Positions 20,042-29,922 of a stretch of 64,000 nt of DNA are shown here, piece by piece. Where the stretch lies: NCBI GenBank assembly GCA_947441065.1, contig CANESI010000003.1:62001-126000 (forward strand), in the 5' to 3' direction. The notes beneath the pieces are model-generated. The model was given only the letters and a program-made list of their open reading frames with translations, made no database searches and was not told the DNA's origin. Each line of letters begins with the position of its first letter. Position 1 is the first letter of the stretch. Source of the stretch: Caulobacteraceae bacterium (GTDB lineage: Bacteria > Pseudomonadota > Alphaproteobacteria > Caulobacterales > Caulobacteraceae). The translations under genes were made by a program, and so were the position numbers.

Positions 20042-21498
20042 GCGACAGGCTCCAGACCCAGGGCACCAGCGGCCTCAGACACGTCATCGAAGGGATGGAC
20101 GACACCGGCTATGGTCTGACCCTGCTCATGGCCCTTGCCCGCAATGACGAGAACATCCCCCTCGCCGAGCAGACCCACGGCCTGTTGGATCGCCAAGTGA
20201 CGATCACCGACCTCCAGAGCACCGGGGGCCGCAGCAAGGATGGCCGCACGGATTGAGGCGGGATCTTCTGAGCGCGGATTGTCGTCGGTGACGATGGCCA
20301 CGTCAGCAAGACGCGCGGCGATCTCGCCCATCAGCGGGCGCTTGGTCCGATCTCGGTCGCCGCCAGCCCCGAAGACAACGATCAGGCGCCCCACAGTGTG
20401 GGGCCGCAAGGCCTCAAGCACGGTCTGCAATCCATCCGGCGTATGGGCATAGTCGACATAGACCTCGCCGCCCGAGGCTTTGGAACCCACAAGCTGCAGG
20501 CGTCCCGCAGCGCCCTTGAGATGCTCTAACGCCGCCAAGGTTGCCGCAACCTCTTCGCCCGCCGCGATACACAGACCCGCAGCCGCCAGTGCATTGGCCG
20601 CTTGGAACGCTCCGGCCAGAGGCAGGCTAACAATATGGTCCTGCCCGTCCGCCCGAACGGTCAGGCGCTGGCCTTTGGGCAGCAAGGCCCGCTCAACCAG
20701 CATCAAGCCTTGGCCCTGCTCGCCGACGCTCAGCACGGTCTGACCGGCCATCACCGCCGCCGCTGCAAACAGGTCGAAAGCATCGCTGTCAGCATTCAAA
20801 ACCGCAGTGCCACCACGCGGCAAGAGGGTTTCAAACAGGCGCATCTTGGCTCGGCCATAGCTGGCCATGTCGCCGTGATAGTCCAGATGATCTTGGGTCA
20901 GGTTCAAGAACCCGGCGGCCTTCAGTTGAACCCCATCCAACCGGCGTTGATCAATACCGTGAGACGAGGCCTCCAGCGCCATATGGGTCACCCCCATGGC
21001 GGCGACCTTAGCCATCAATTCCGCCACATCGGCGGCATCGGGCGTGGTCAGGCCAGGCGGCGTGATCTGCTGATCGCCCGTGAAAGGATCGCTGATCGTG
21101 ACGCCGAGCGTTCCCATGCTTGCTGCGCGATAGCCGAGGCGCTGGAAAATCTGCCGACAGAAGGTCGCGACCGAGGTCTTGCCATTGGTCCCGGTCACAG
21201 CCACGCAGACGGCTGGCTGATCACCCCAAAAGGCGCTCGCGGCCAAGGCATAGGCCCTGCGGACATCGTCTGAGGCAACCACCGGAACGGGAAGGCCTTG
21301 GATCGATGGCGGTGCAAGAATGGCTGCCGCGCCTGCCGTGATCGCTGCGGGAATAAAGCTCGCCCCATCGATCTTGGTGCCCGGCAGGGCAGCAAACAGA
21401 ACCCCCGGTCCGACCTTGCGGCTATCGGCCGTAACGCCAGTGATCATGGGATCATCTGCGACAGACTGTTTGACGATCTGTGAGAGCCGCCGCGCCAT
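20038..21498 (-). CDS. murE: UDP-MurNAc-L-Ala-D-Glu--meso-diaminopimelate ligase MurE
   Basis: Adds the third stem residue. The P-loop VTGTNGKTSVATFC, the LEASSHGIDQRRL block and the substrate-specificity motif DNPRSEDP (marker of meso-diaminopimelate enzymes) are present, so this is a DAP-type wall. 486 residues. Its ATG overlaps the ftsI stop by one base. Confidence 0.98.
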   Translation of the reverse strand: MARRLSQIVKQSVADDPMITGVTADSRKVGPGVLFAALPGTKIDGASFIPAAITAGAAAILAPPSIQGLPVPVVASDDVRRAYALAASAFWGDQPAVCVAVTGTNGKTSVATFCRQIFQRLGYRAASMGTLGVTISDPFTGDQQITPPGLTTPDAADVAELMAKVAAMGVTHMALEASSHGIDQRRLDGVQLKAAGFLNLTQDHLDYHGDMASYGRAKMRLFETLLPRGGTAVLNADSDAFDLFAAAAVMAGQTVLSVGEQGQGLMLVERALLPKGQRLTVRADGQDHIVSLPLAGAFQAANALAAAGLCIAAGEEVAATLAALEHLKGAAGRLQLVGSKASGGEVYVDYAHTPDGLQTVLEALRPHTVGRLIVVFGAGGDRDRTKRPLMGEIAARLADVAIVTDDNPRSEDPASIRAAILAAAPGALEVGDRHLAIQQAVGLLGEGDVLVIAGKGHEQGQTIAGVVHPFDDVSEAAGALGLEPVA

Positions 21499-23255
21499 TA
21501 GCGATCGCCGCCGCTCAGGCGCTCCGGGGTCACCGCAGGCGCATCCGTGGCCGTCTCCATGCGGCGAACACCCAGATAGGGCGCGATCCTCTCGGCGACC
21601 CGCCCAACAGCTGGTGCCGCTGTCCAGCCGCCTGTGGCAAATCCGTAGCTCTCCTTGTTGCCCTTAGGCTCATCCACAAGGATCAGAATGAAATAGCGAT
21701 CCCCGTCTATCGGACCATCGGTGGGGAATACGGCTGCAAAGCTTGAGACCAGCTTGGATCGGTCATAGCGACCAGCCACAACCTTTTCGGCCGATCCCGT
21801 CTTGCCGCCGACCCGCAGGCCCGGTGCTGCGCGCTCGGCACTGGCACCCGTTCCATGGGTGACATTCAACCGCATAAGGTCGAGCATAGACCGAGATGTC
21901 GCTTCCGAAATGACGCGCTTACCCGCAGGCACCGCGCCCGCTTCGACCTTGCGGATCGTCAGAGGCACCAGATTGCCACCATTCAAAATGGCGCCCATTC
22001 CTGATGCGACCGCCAATGGGCTAACCGACATGGCGTGGCCAAAGGACGCCGAGGCGACGATGTTTTCGCTCCAACGGTGCGGCAAGATCGGATGGGTCGT
22101 TTCTGCCAACTCAATCTTGGCGGGGGCGAAGAGGCCGAAGGACTGGAAGTAACGCTCCATGGTTGGTCCCCCGATCGTCAGGGCCAGCTTGGCGGTGCCG
22201 ATGTTGGAGGAGTGGAGAAAAATGTCAGAGAGGGTCATGACCCGCTTTTCAGCGTGAAAATCATGAATGGTCTGGCCGCCTGCTGTGATCGGCGTGGTGG
22301 CATCAAAGGTCGTACTGAGGTTCACTCGACCGGTATCGAGCCCCATCGCAACTGTGAAGACCTTGAAGATCGAGCCCATCTCAAATACCGAAGCCGCAGC
22401 CCGGTTCAGCAGATTGTTGGGAGGCGTCAGACCCGGTCTATTGGGATTGAAGTCAGGGTAACTGGCCAGGGCGAGGATCTCGCCAGTGCGGACATTGGTA
22501 ACAAGGCCCACCGCACCCGTCGCTTGGAAGCTCACCGCATTCTTTTGCAGTTCATCTTCAAGGGCAGTCTGCACCCTCAAATCGATGGACAGGGGCACCG
22601 ACTGACCAGGCACAGCGGCCAACTTGCGCACCGTGTCATCCAAAGCCAGTTCAGAGCCGGCAATACCGGCCCCGCCACGGTCCGAGAACCCGATAATGTG
22701 AGCGGCCGTGGAACCTAGCGGATAGACCCGGCGGCTTTCCTCTTCGAACACCACACCCGGAAGGCCAAGATTATGAACCACCGCCCGCTGTTCTGGCGTC
22801 AGTCCACCGACCAAATATTCTCGCCGATCACCGCGCAGGGCCTTGTCCAACCGCTCGCGGGTAAGGCCAGGTATGGTGGCCATCAGGGCCGTGCGCGTCT
22901 CGGAAACATCCCAGATTTCGCGGCTGTCGACATAGAGACCATAGTGCGGCAGGTCGACGGCCAAGAGCTGTCCGTTACGATCAACCAGATCGGCCCGAGC
23001 GCCCGATGGGGCAGCCAAGGTGCCGGTATTTTTCCCTGCATCTGAAAACAGGGCCGAATGGGTTGCGCCAACGGCAAGCGTTAGAAAACCGGCCGTAAAC
23101 ATGGCCAGAACGAAGAGGATGCGGATCCGGGCATCGTCTTGCAAACGCCCCGAGGCCGTCGCCCGCTCATAGGCGTGCTCTAGGCTCCACAGTCGCGCTG
23201 ACAGCCAGCGCCAAGCCGGGGGCAAACGGTAGACGTTGAGATCATCGGGCCTCAA
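21498..23255 (-). CDS. ftsI: Division-specific transpeptidase FtsI (PBP3)
   Basis: Class B penicillin-binding protein that crosslinks septal peptidoglycan. Cytoplasmic N-terminus, one membrane span (about residues 45-65), dimerisation domain, then the transpeptidase with the active-site Ser295-x-x-Lys298 (GSIFK), HSSNIG and GGKTGSAEK. The start is TTG at 23255, overlapping the ftsL stop as TTGA; a strong GGAGG 7 bases upstream supports this rare start. The C-terminal tail past the KTG box ends without a PASTA domain. 585 residues. Confidence 0.97.
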   Translation of the reverse strand: MRPDDLNVYRLPPAWRWLSARLWSLEHAYERATASGRLQDDARIRILFVLAMFTAGFLTLAVGATHSALFSDAGKNTGTLAAPSGARADLVDRNGQLLAVDLPHYGLYVDSREIWDVSETRTALMATIPGLTRERLDKALRGDRREYLVGGLTPEQRAVVHNLGLPGVVFEEESRRVYPLGSTAAHIIGFSDRGGAGIAGSELALDDTVRKLAAVPGQSVPLSIDLRVQTALEDELQKNAVSFQATGAVGLVTNVRTGEILALASYPDFNPNRPGLTPPNNLLNRAAASVFEMGSIFKVFTVAMGLDTGRVNLSTTFDATTPITAGGQTIHDFHAEKRVMTLSDIFLHSSNIGTAKLALTIGGPTMERYFQSFGLFAPAKIELAETTHPILPHRWSENIVASASFGHAMSVSPLAVASGMGAILNGGNLVPLTIRKVEAGAVPAGKRVISEATSRSMLDLMRLNVTHGTGASAERAAPGLRVGGKTGSAEKVVAGRYDRSKLVSSFAAVFPTDGPIDGDRYFILILVDEPKGNKESYGFATGGWTAAPAVGRVAERIAPYLGVRRMETATDAPAVTPERLSGGDR

Positions 23256-23701
23256 TGCCTTGCCTCCGAGCTGGGCTTGGCCGGTGCAGGCGGCGCTGCA
23301 ATATTGGCAGGCACCACAACCCCGGTCGCATCATCTTCAATCGGCACGACAACGGGCGCGGCAACGGGCGTCGGCAGCGGAGCCTTGAGCGCGACAAGCC
23401 CCAAGGTCTCAACCGTAGCCTCGTTTTTGGGCGAGGTCGGCCCCATGCCCAAATAGGCCGCAGCCAACCGTTCGATCCGCTCGGGCTGTTCGAGATGGGC
23501 GACTTCCGCGCGCAAAAGGCGAAGACGGGTCTGCTCAACAAGGATCTGCCGCTCGATCGTTGCAATCTGCGCCCGGTCACGACCGGCCCCAGCCTTGACC
23601 ATATAGACGCCGAGCGCCAGCACGAGAAAGAAGGCGAGGCCACCGAGCTCAACAACGCGAAAGCCGCGGAACCGCCGGGTAAAGAGGTCGGACATCATCA
23701 T
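23252..23701 (-). CDS. ftsL: Cell division protein FtsL
   Basis: Small bitopic divisome protein. One membrane span ([20 protein letters not shown]) is followed by a coiled-coil/leucine-zipper-like stretch ([20 protein letters not shown]) and a Pro/Ala-rich tail. Identification rests on this architecture and on its position between rsmH and ftsI, since FtsL sequences are poorly conserved. The ATG at 23701 (149 residues) overlaps the rsmH stop and has GGAGGG 7 bases upstream; an upstream TTG at 23716 is less likely. Confidence 0.88.
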   Translation of the reverse strand: MMMSDLFTRRFRGFRVVELGGLAFFLVLALGVYMVKAGAGRDRAQIATIERQILVEQTRLRLLRAEVAHLEQPERIERLAAAYLGMGPTSPKNEATVETLGLVALKAPLPTPVAAPVVVPIEDDATGVVVPANIAAPPAPAKPSSEARH

Positions 23702-24648
23702 GCCGTTACCCTCCAAGCCGGGGCCGCCGTTCTTACACCCGCGCGCAATTTGGCCGAGCGGGCGCGGGGATTGGCCGCCAGTTCTGCGTCAGATGGGCCG
23801 CGAGCGCCGTTGAAAATCAGATCAAAGGTGGGAGCGGCGGCGCGCTGGACGGGCGGCGCATGACGCGACCCAGACGGCAAACGCCCAGCCCGCTCGGTGA
23901 AGAACGATTTGACGATCCGGTCTTCCAAAGAATGGAAGGTCACCACCGCCAAACGTCCGCCCTCGATCAGGACCTGCTCTGCTGCCTCTAGGCCTGCTTC
24001 CAATTCCGCCAACTCTTCGTTCACAACGATGCGTAAGGCTTGGAATACGCGAGTCGCGGGATGTATCGGTGCACCTTTTCGTCCGCCAACGGCTCTTTCG
24101 ACCGTTTGGGCCAGATCAAGGGTGCTGGTGAAGGGGGTTTCAGCCCGACGACGGACGAGAAAGGCGGCAATCCGGCGCGCGGCGCGTTCCTCGCCATAGA
24201 CCCAAAACATCCGCGACAGGTCCGACGGCTCTGTATCATTGACGATATCGGCGGCTGTACGCCCATGAGCGCCCATCCGCATATCCAGCGGCCCATCGCG
24301 CATGAACGAGAACCCCCGCTCCGGCTCATCGATCTGCATAGAGGACACGCCAATATCGAGCGCGACACCATCACAATGGGTATGGCCCTGCCCGGTCAAG
24401 GCCTGAGCCATGAGCGAGAAGCGGGTCTCAAGGAGGGTAAAGTGACCGGTCGCCTTCAAGGGCTCAGCAAACTTGGCGGCTGTAGGATCGCGGTCTAATG
24501 CGATGACATCCGCCCCGGCTGCCAAGAGGGCGCGGCTATAGCCACCCGCGCCAAAGGTCCCATCGATAATCAGCTTGCCGGGCGCAGGCTCTAGGGCGTC
24601 AATCACCTCGCCCATCAGAACCGGAATGTGAGGCGCGACGTCGCTCAT
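23698..24648 (-). CDS. rsmH: 16S rRNA (cytosine-1402-N4)-methyltransferase RsmH
   Basis: SAM-dependent methyltransferase (formerly MraW). [13 protein letters not shown], the SAM-binding [27 protein letters not shown] and [13 protein letters not shown] are family signatures, and [13 protein letters not shown] is the conserved C-terminal block. It overlaps mraZ by 4 bp upstream and ftsL downstream, as second gene of the dcw operon. 316 residues. Confidence 0.98.
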   Translation of the reverse strand: MSDVAPHIPVLMGEVIDALEPAPGKLIIDGTFGAGGYSRALLAAGADVIALDRDPTAAKFAEPLKATGHFTLLETRFSLMAQALTGQGHTHCDGVALDIGVSSMQIDEPERGFSFMRDGPLDMRMGAHGRTAADIVNDTEPSDLSRMFWVYGEERAARRIAAFLVRRRAETPFTSTLDLAQTVERAVGGRKGAPIHPATRVFQALRIVVNEELAELEAGLEAAEQVLIEGGRLAVVTFHSLEDRIVKSFFTERAGRLPSGSRHAPPVQRAAAPTFDLIFNGARGPSDAELAANPRARSAKLRAGVRTAAPAWRVTA

Positions 24649-25166
24649 GATCCAGATCCGCGAGAGGCTTGCTGGGCAGCGCGCTGTTGGGTGCGCAGGG
24701 CCGCCAGACCGTCGCGCGCGGCTTCGCGCTGAGCGGTCCGATGGGCTTGGAAGGCGTCGCGTGACCAGATCTGGAACCGGTCGCCCAGTCCGACGATGGA
24801 CACCCAGTCATTGAGGCCCATCATCTCGCAAAGGCTCTCGGGCAAGGTGATGCGTCCCGCCGTATCAAAGGACAGGGGCCGCATCTCGCCAAGGACCGAG
24901 GTTTCAAGCGCCAGCCGCAAGGGATCGCCGAAATCGAGCTCGGTCATGATCTTGGCATAGCGGTCCAAAAGGGCCGGACCACCGGCCTCCAGACAGTCCG
25001 CTTCAAAGGCTGGGAAGCAGTAGACGCCGTCAAAACCGGCTGAGGCGGGAATGACCGCAGACGGGACCGATTGCGCGAAGGCACGGAATTCCTGCGGCAC
25101 CACAATGCGCCGCTTCGAATCTAGCTGTTTCTCAAAGGTCGAGAGAAACACCCGCCTGCCCCTCAT
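24645..25166 (-). CDS. mraZ: Transcriptional regulator MraZ
   Basis: Double AbrB/SpoVT-like DNA-binding protein that controls its own dcw operon in other bacteria. Domain 1 has the [18 protein letters not shown] motif, domain 2 the [15 protein letters not shown] motif; a basic/Ala-rich tail follows. The ATG at 25166 gives 173 residues. A longer in-frame reading to 25511 runs through the intergenic repeats and is not credible. No strong ribosome site is visible. It is the first gene of the dcw operon and has a candidate MraZ operator 31-55 bp upstream. Confidence 0.94.
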   Translation of the reverse strand: MRGRRVFLSTFEKQLDSKRRIVVPQEFRAFAQSVPSAVIPASAGFDGVYCFPAFEADCLEAGGPALLDRYAKIMTELDFGDPLRLALETSVLGEMRPLSFDTAGRITLPESLCEMMGLNDWVSIVGLGDRFQIWSRDAFQAHRTAQREAARDGLAALRTQQRAAQQASRGSGS

Positions 25167-25196
25167 TGATGATGATCGCCAGCGTGACGACTGAAC

Positions 25197-25221
25197 TGGG
25201 TTAACACGGGATGAATTGGGA
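25197..25221 (-). promoter_or_regulatory. Candidate MraZ operator in the dcw promoter
   Basis: On the plus strand TGGGT-N5-CGGGA-N5-TGGGA gives three YGGGW pentamers at exact 10-bp spacing, 31 bp before the mraZ ATG. E. coli MraZ binds TGGGN repeats separated by 5 bp, so the geometry matches. Here the repeats read on the strand opposite the gene. Confidence 0.6.
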
Positions 25222-25281
25222 TACAATGACACTGAATGGCATTGGGGGTGAAATTTTGGGGGTTTGGGGTGAGTAAATGAA

Positions 25282-25390
25282 AACAAGGCCCCCTTCGTCG
25301 CTACGCGCCACTTCCCCCAGAGGGGGAAGATCATCGATGCGCAAATCTTCCCCCTCTGGGGGAAGTACCGGCGAAGCCGGGGTAGGGGGA
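25282..25390. repeat. Palindromic repeat, A element copy 1
   Basis: About 109 bp. Two 21-bp arms (25311-25331 and 25345-25365) are perfect inverted copies, and each arm is itself nearly palindromic (CCCCC-AGA-GGGGG). A small hairpin CCGGC-GAA-GCCGG follows. Other copies are at 52737, 53024 and 58864. Confidence 0.9.
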
Positions 25391-25412
25391 AGCCCCATAG
25401 GCCCGTGTCAGA

Positions 25413-25445
25413 CCCCTGGGTTGCTTCGCTGCGCTCGCAATGACG
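25413..25445. repeat. Palindromic repeat, D element copy 1
   Basis: Short dispersed motif with core GGGTTGCTTCGCTGCGCTCG; a near-identical copy is at 58675-58707. Confidence 0.85.
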
Positions 25446-25455
25446 CCGAGGAGAA

Positions 25456-25504
25456 ACAAAGCCCTTTCCCCCCTTGAGGGGGAGAGGGTTGGGAGTGGGG
25501 GGAT
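25456..25504. repeat. G-rich repeat, C element copy 1
   Basis: Starts with AAGCCCTTTCCCCCC and carries the hairpin CCCCCTTGAGGGGG followed by GAGAGGGTTGGGAGTG. Nearly identical at 58713-58759 and diverged at 52862-52953. Confidence 0.85.
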
Positions 25505-25525
25505 GCGCCACGAACGATCCGGCAG

Positions 25526-25566
25526 TGTGAAAGGGTCTGGATCCCCGCCTTCGCGGGGAACACGGG
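25526..25566. repeat. Palindromic repeat, B element copy 1
   Basis: Contains GGTCTGG then the hairpin CCCCGCCTTCGCGGGG. Copies at 52969, 58591 and 58811. Confidence 0.85.
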
Positions 25567-25582
25567 ATGTGCGTAAGAAAAA

Positions 25583-25987
25583 CGGATCAGACGGCCTGTA
25601 AGCCGGGTTCTGTGCCGCCCACCTTGCGGCAGGCGCGACGATCATTCCTCTGGACCGGCCATTGCTGGACGGTTCTCGCGACCTACCCGGACGCCTCGGG
25701 CCGGTGAAGCCCTGCCCTGCATCCCCTTTCGAGAACCAAGGCGCGACGTCCCAATTTGGTCTTGCTCCAAGCGGGGCTTGCCTTGCCATCCCTGTTGCCA
25801 GGTCTGCGGTGGGCTCTTACCCCACCCTTTCACCCTTACCGACGCCGAGGCGCAGGCGGTTTGCTTTCTGTGGCGCTATCCCTAGGGTTACCCCCGGCGG
25901 GCGTTACCCGCCGCCTTTTCACCGTGGAGCCCGGACTTTCCTCGACCCCTGTTTCCAGGGACCGCGATCGCCCGGCCATCTGATCCG
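25583..25987 (-). ncRNA. rnpB: RNase P RNA (class A)
   Basis: Catalytic RNA of RNase P, about 405 nt. The 5' end (near 25987, CGGATCAGATGGCC) pairs with the 3' end (GGCCGTCTGATCCG, to 25583) to form helix P1. The universal GAGGAAAGTCCGGGCTCC segment is near the 5' end, and the 3' part has ACAGAACCCGGCTTACAGGC, typical of the conserved core. A TTTTT follows P1, so P1 may act as terminator. Open reading frames across this segment are spurious. Confidence 0.96.
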
Positions 25988-26034
25988 CCGCACAGATGAG
26001 GCCAGCAGCCTGCGGGGTCAAGGCCCCTGTCGAT

Positions 26035-26760
26035 CTAGGACCCGGCGCGCAGCAGATGCACGAGGCGGGCGCGGGTCTCGCCGTCGGCAATCCCATCGAT
26101 GCGTTCTGGCCGCCAATGGCGCTGAAAGGCCTTAAGGATGACGGCCGTCTTGTCGTCAAATTGGCCACTAGGCGCGCTGTCATAGCCAAGCCGCGTCAGG
26201 CCCGCCTGAAGGGCAAAGACCCCCGCCCCCTCATCGCCGATGGTCAAGGGTGCGCCCGGTGAGGCAGGCGGCTCAACCCACAGCCCATGCCCCGCCGCCG
26301 CAAGCCGGGCCCAAGGAAAGAGCTCGCCGGGATCTTCCTTGCGGTCCGGCGCGACATCGGAATGGCCGATAATGCGGCCATCAGCGATTTCCCAGCGCCC
26401 TCTAATCTCATCGAGCAGCGCGATCAGGGCTTCGATCTGCAGGTCCGGAAAGGCGCGGTAGCCGAACTCATGCCCGGGATTGACCAGCTCAATACCGATG
26501 GAGACCGCGTTGATATCGCGCTCGCCCTTCCAGAATGAGACGCCCGCATGCCAAGCGCGGCGCTCTTCGGCGACCAGCGTAAAGATGCGGCCATCCTCCT
26601 CGATCAAATAGTGGGCCGAAACCTTCGCCTGATGATGGCACAGACGCTCTAACGCCGCTTGCCCGGTCTGCATGCCCGTATAGTGGAGCACGATCATGTC
26701 GGGCGGTCCCTTGCGGGAATCGAAATTGGGCGAAGGACGGGCGATGGTCTCTAGGCTCAC
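26035..26760 (-). CDS. N-acetylmuramoyl-L-alanine amidase (AmpD-like) with peptidoglycan-binding domain
   Basis: Amidase_2 zinc hydrolase that cleaves the MurNAc-L-Ala bond. The catalytic domain (about residues 1-155) has VLHYTGM (zinc His), AHYLIEEDGRIFTLV, SIGIELVN and GHSDVAPDRKEDPGELF (zinc His/Asp and catalytic Lys region). A PG_binding_1 domain (about 170-238) follows. No signal peptide is visible, so a cytoplasmic recycling role like AmpD is likely. The start is GTG, overlapping the upstream transporter stop as GTGA. Confidence 0.93.
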   Translation of the reverse strand: MSLETIARPSPNFDSRKGPPDMIVLHYTGMQTGQAALERLCHHQAKVSAHYLIEEDGRIFTLVAEERRAWHAGVSFWKGERDINAVSIGIELVNPGHEFGYRAFPDLQIEALIALLDEIRGRWEIADGRIIGHSDVAPDRKEDPGELFPWARLAAAGHGLWVEPPASPGAPLTIGDEGAGVFALQAGLTRLGYDSAPSGQFDDKTAVILKAFQRHWRPERIDGIADGETRARLVHLLRAGS

Positions 26761-27647
26761 AGGCGGCTCCTCAAAAGGTCGGCCAGCGACATCATGCGGT
26801 TCGGCCTCAAGGCGATGATCAAGACACCCAGCAAGGCGATGGCCGATCCGATGGCCATCCGCAGATCAAAATGGTCTTGGGTTAAAAGAACGCCAAGGCC
26901 GATGGTGAAGAGCGGGGTCATCAGGGTCAGGGGGGCAATCAGATTGGCCTCATATTTCTGAATCAGGCCAAAATAGGCCGTATGTCCCCAGACGCTGACG
27001 GCGAGGGCCGAAAAGATCAGTGCGCCAAGGAAGGGCCAACCAGCGTCGATCATCAGTTCGAGCTGATTTTGCTCGAACAGGGCCGAAACCAAAAGGAGCG
27101 GCAGGATCGACGAGGCCCCAACCCAGGCCTGAAACTGAAGGGGCTTGATGCCGTCCATCTGCTTCATCAGCACCGCGCCCAAGGACCCTAGGAAGGCCGC
27201 TGCGGCGATCAGCAACAACCCGGTGGAGATCGGCACCCCTGTTGGGTCCCAAATCACGGTCATGGCTCCGATAAAGGTCAGGACGATGCCAATCCCCCTC
27301 CGCCAACGGATCGTCTCACCCAGGATCATGACCGAAAGGATGGTGGTCATGGGCACGCCCAACTGACTGACAATGGCAACGCCCGACGGACTGGCTGTCT
27401 GCAATCCTAAAAAGAGAAAGACGAAATTACCGCCGCCCATCAACAGGGCGACCAGTAGCAGCCGCAAACGCGGCTTGGGCATGGGCAAAAGCCACGGCAA
27501 GACGATCAAGGCGACGAGGGCAAAGCGCACCAAAGCATAGCTCATCGGCGGCACACCCATCTGGGTGATCACCACCTTGCTCAGTACGGTGTTGAGGGCC
27601 CAGAGGACGCAGATCAACACTAGAAAACCGAAATCCCGAAGTGTCAT
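26757..27647 (-). CDS. EamA/DMT-family membrane transporter
   Basis: 296-residue protein with about ten hydrophobic segments in two repeated EamA halves; the first half has GGGNFVFLFLGLQTASPSG and LGVPMTTILSVMILGE, typical of the drug/metabolite transporter superfamily. The substrate cannot be predicted. It is translationally coupled to the downstream amidase (4-bp overlap), so export or uptake of a wall-related or amino-acid compound is conceivable but unproven. Confidence 0.9.
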   Translation of the reverse strand: MTLRDFGFLVLICVLWALNTVLSKVVITQMGVPPMSYALVRFALVALIVLPWLLPMPKPRLRLLLVALLMGGGNFVFLFLGLQTASPSGVAIVSQLGVPMTTILSVMILGETIRWRRGIGIVLTFIGAMTVIWDPTGVPISTGLLLIAAAAFLGSLGAVLMKQMDGIKPLQFQAWVGASSILPLLLVSALFEQNQLELMIDAGWPFLGALIFSALAVSVWGHTAYFGLIQKYEANLIAPLTLMTPLFTIGLGVLLTQDHFDLRMAIGSAIALLGVLIIALRPNRMMSLADLLRSRL

Positions 27648-27750
27648 AGGTTGGATAATGCCTCAAGCCCCAGACGCGCCGCAGGGCCGTCCTTCGCGGG
27701 CTGTCTACACCAATTTCTGAATGAGGTTAGCCCCAATGGCGACCAAAGCC

Positions 27751-29922
27751 TTAGGTGGCTTGCAGTTGTTGCTTAACCCGTTCGGCCAAGGCCTTGATAT
27801 CCAGTGGCTTGGGTAAAAATGTCACGCCGGTCTCGCCTTCGAGCAGGTCTGAGAACTCCGCCTCGGCATAGCCGGATATGAACATGACGGGCGCGGACCC
27901 AAGATAGATTCGGGCCTTCTTCAAGAGGGTCGGGCCATCAATACCGGGCATGATCACGTCGCTGATCAAGAGATCGATGGTTCCGGCATGCTCTTCGGCC
28001 AAGAGCAAAGCCTCCTCGCCATCACTGGCCTCGATGACCTCATAGCCTCGCGCGCGAAGCAGACGGGCGGCAACGCTGCGGACCGCATCTTCGTCTTCGA
28101 CAAACAGGATACGTCCCGCGCCCGAAAGATCACGGGCCACCGGCTTAGGCTTGGCCACCGCAGGAGCATGGGCCGGCGCACCGGCGGCAGGCACGTAGAC
28201 CGGCAAGAAGATGCGGAAGGTCGCGCCTCGGCCGAGCCCGCTATCGACGTGAATCCAGCCATCAGCCTGTTTGACCATCCCATAGACGGTTGCCAGCCCT
28301 AGGCCCGTGCCCTCGCCCACCGGCTTGGTCGTAAAGAAGGGGTCGAAGATTTTCGACAGGACCAGAGGCGGAATACCGGGGCCATTGTCCGAAACCTCGA
28401 TCATGGCCACCTCTGCCGTAGAGGGTCGATCTGGCGCATAGCCTAGGACCCGGGCTTCAGTGGCACTAAGGCGCGCGGTACGGATGCTGACCACGCCGCC
28501 GCCTTGGGCCCGGACCGCATCACGCGCATTGACCGCAAGGTTCATGACCGCCGTTTCGAGCTGGCTCTTATCGGCCCGAACCAGCGGCAGGTTGCGGCCA
28601 TAGTCGGTCTCAAGCTTGACGTCCTCGCGCAGCAGGCGGCGCAGCAGGACCGAAAACTCGCTGATCAGTTCGCCCAGATCGAGAATTTCGCGCTGAACCG
28701 TTTGCTTGCGCGAGAAGGCCAAGAGCTTGCGCACCAGATCGGCCGCCCGAACGCCGGTCTGACGGATTTCAGTCAGGCCCTCATAGGACGGATCGCCCAC
28801 AGGATGACGGTGGAGAAGTTCATCCAACCGCAACTGGATGGCCGTCAGCAGATTGTTGAAGTCGTGCGCGACGCCGCCCGCCAACTGACCAATGGCCTGC
28901 ATCTTTTGCGACTGTGACAGTTGAAGCTCGACCTGCTTTTGCTCGGACACATCCATCAGATAGGCAATGATCCGGCCATCAGCCCTTGTCAGATAGAGGT
29001 GGGCAATGCCGCTGGGATTGGCGGTCAGGCGAACCTCCACCGGACCGGCCTGCCCCGCTGCGATCCGCTGCTGGGCCTCCGCGCGTGAGCTTGGCTCGAT
29101 CAGATCACCAAAGCAGGTGCCCTCAGACGGGGCTCCGGTAATGGCGCTAAAGGCGGCATTGGTCTGAAGGATCTGCGCATTCAAGGGGTCGGCACCGTCG
29201 AGCAGGGCCGCACCGAAGGGGGCGGCTGATGCGAAGGCATCGAGCATTGCTGGGCCTTCATACCGTCCAACGGCCGGATCGAGCGATGGCGCGGGTAAGG
29301 CTGGGATGTCGAGGCTGGCATCGCTCAGCTGTCCCTGAGGCCCCGAAAGACGACGCGGTTCGGCCATGCCCAGTCCGGTCATCCGAATGAGATAGGACCG
29401 CCGCCCCTTGGCTGAGGCCGCGAGGGTCGAGACCTGAACCGGGTGATCTTCACCATCAGCGCGAACCTGAGCTGACCCCACCTCACCGCGCCGCGCCGCC
29501 GTCAGGGCGGTGAATAGGCTGGAGGCATCCTTGCCCGCCTTGGGCAAGCGCGTGCCTTGCCCCAAAATCAAGCGCCAAGCGGGATTGGCGGCCAAGATGC
29601 GGCCATCGTCAGCGGCAACTGCGGCAGGCTCATTCAGGGCATGGACGAGGGTGTCGCGAACCTCCGCCTCGCTGGCGTCATCGCCTTGGCCAGAGTCTGT
29701 CGGATTGCCTGAAAAGGCGAAAAAACCGATGGAAACGACCCCGGCCAGACCAACCAGAAGCAATATGCCGCCAAGGCTCGAGGCACCGACCCGGATCGCT
29801 GGATAGGCGGCGAACCCGACAGCAATCAAAAAGCAAAGTCCCGCCAAAATCGGCACAAGGCGCGATGGTTTTGCGGGCTTAACCTGCCGATGGCTGACCG
29901 AATGGCGCGGCGTCCTATCCAT
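27751..29922 (-). CDS. cckA: Cell-cycle hybrid histidine kinase CckA
   Basis: In Caulobacter CckA phosphorylates ChpT, which passes phosphate to CtrA and CpdR; it also acts as phosphatase. Two membrane spans (about 22-42 and 50-70), two PAS-like regions (about 88-185 and 220-325), the dimerisation/phosphoacceptor helix with His353 in [13 protein letters not shown], the ATPase domain (N box 461-470, DNGPGIP 512, [13 protein letters not shown] from 537) and a receiver with Asp655 and Lys705 are all intact. 723 residues, close to Caulobacter CckA. Its position next to flhB supports orthology. Confidence 0.95.
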   Translation of the reverse strand: MDRTPRHSVSHRQVKPAKPSRLVPILAGLCFLIAVGFAAYPAIRVGASSLGGILLLVGLAGVVSIGFFAFSGNPTDSGQGDDASEAEVRDTLVHALNEPAAVAADDGRILAANPAWRLILGQGTRLPKAGKDASSLFTALTAARRGEVGSAQVRADGEDHPVQVSTLAASAKGRRSYLIRMTGLGMAEPRRLSGPQGQLSDASLDIPALPAPSLDPAVGRYEGPAMLDAFASAAPFGAALLDGADPLNAQILQTNAAFSAITGAPSEGTCFGDLIEPSSRAEAQQRIAAGQAGPVEVRLTANPSGIAHLYLTRADGRIIAYLMDVSEQKQVELQLSQSQKMQAIGQLAGGVAHDFNNLLTAIQLRLDELLHRHPVGDPSYEGLTEIRQTGVRAADLVRKLLAFSRKQTVQREILDLGELISEFSVLLRRLLREDVKLETDYGRNLPLVRADKSQLETAVMNLAVNARDAVRAQGGGVVSIRTARLSATEARVLGYAPDRPSTAEVAMIEVSDNGPGIPPLVLSKIFDPFFTTKPVGEGTGLGLATVYGMVKQADGWIHVDSGLGRGATFRIFLPVYVPAAGAPAHAPAVAKPKPVARDLSGAGRILFVEDEDAVRSVAARLLRARGYEVIEASDGEEALLLAEEHAGTIDLLISDVIMPGIDGPTLLKKARIYLGSAPVMFISGYAEAEFSDLLEGETGVTFLPKPLDIKALAERVKQQLQAT

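Larger units (their letters stand above)
25222..25582. repeat. Intergenic repeat island between mraZ and rnpB
   Basis: No gene is visible here. It starts with G-rich promoter-proximal sequence (25222-25281) and then contains one copy each of four repeat types found elsewhere in the window: the A element 25282-25390, D element 25413-25445, C element 25456-25504 and B element 25526-25566. Confidence 0.85.

Noticed and set aside
25167-25511. N-terminal extension of mraZ by 115 codons
   Set aside because: The extension crosses the dcw promoter, operator and palindromic repeats; MraZ homology starts at the ATG at 25166.
25282-25566. Possible CRISPR array or mobile element in the repeat island
   Set aside because: Repeats are of four different types, each once per island or nearly so, with no regular spacers, no cas genes and no transposase.
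25662-26135. 157-residue plus-strand frame
   Set aside because: Lies over the RNase P RNA gene, whose secondary structure and conserved core explain the sequence.
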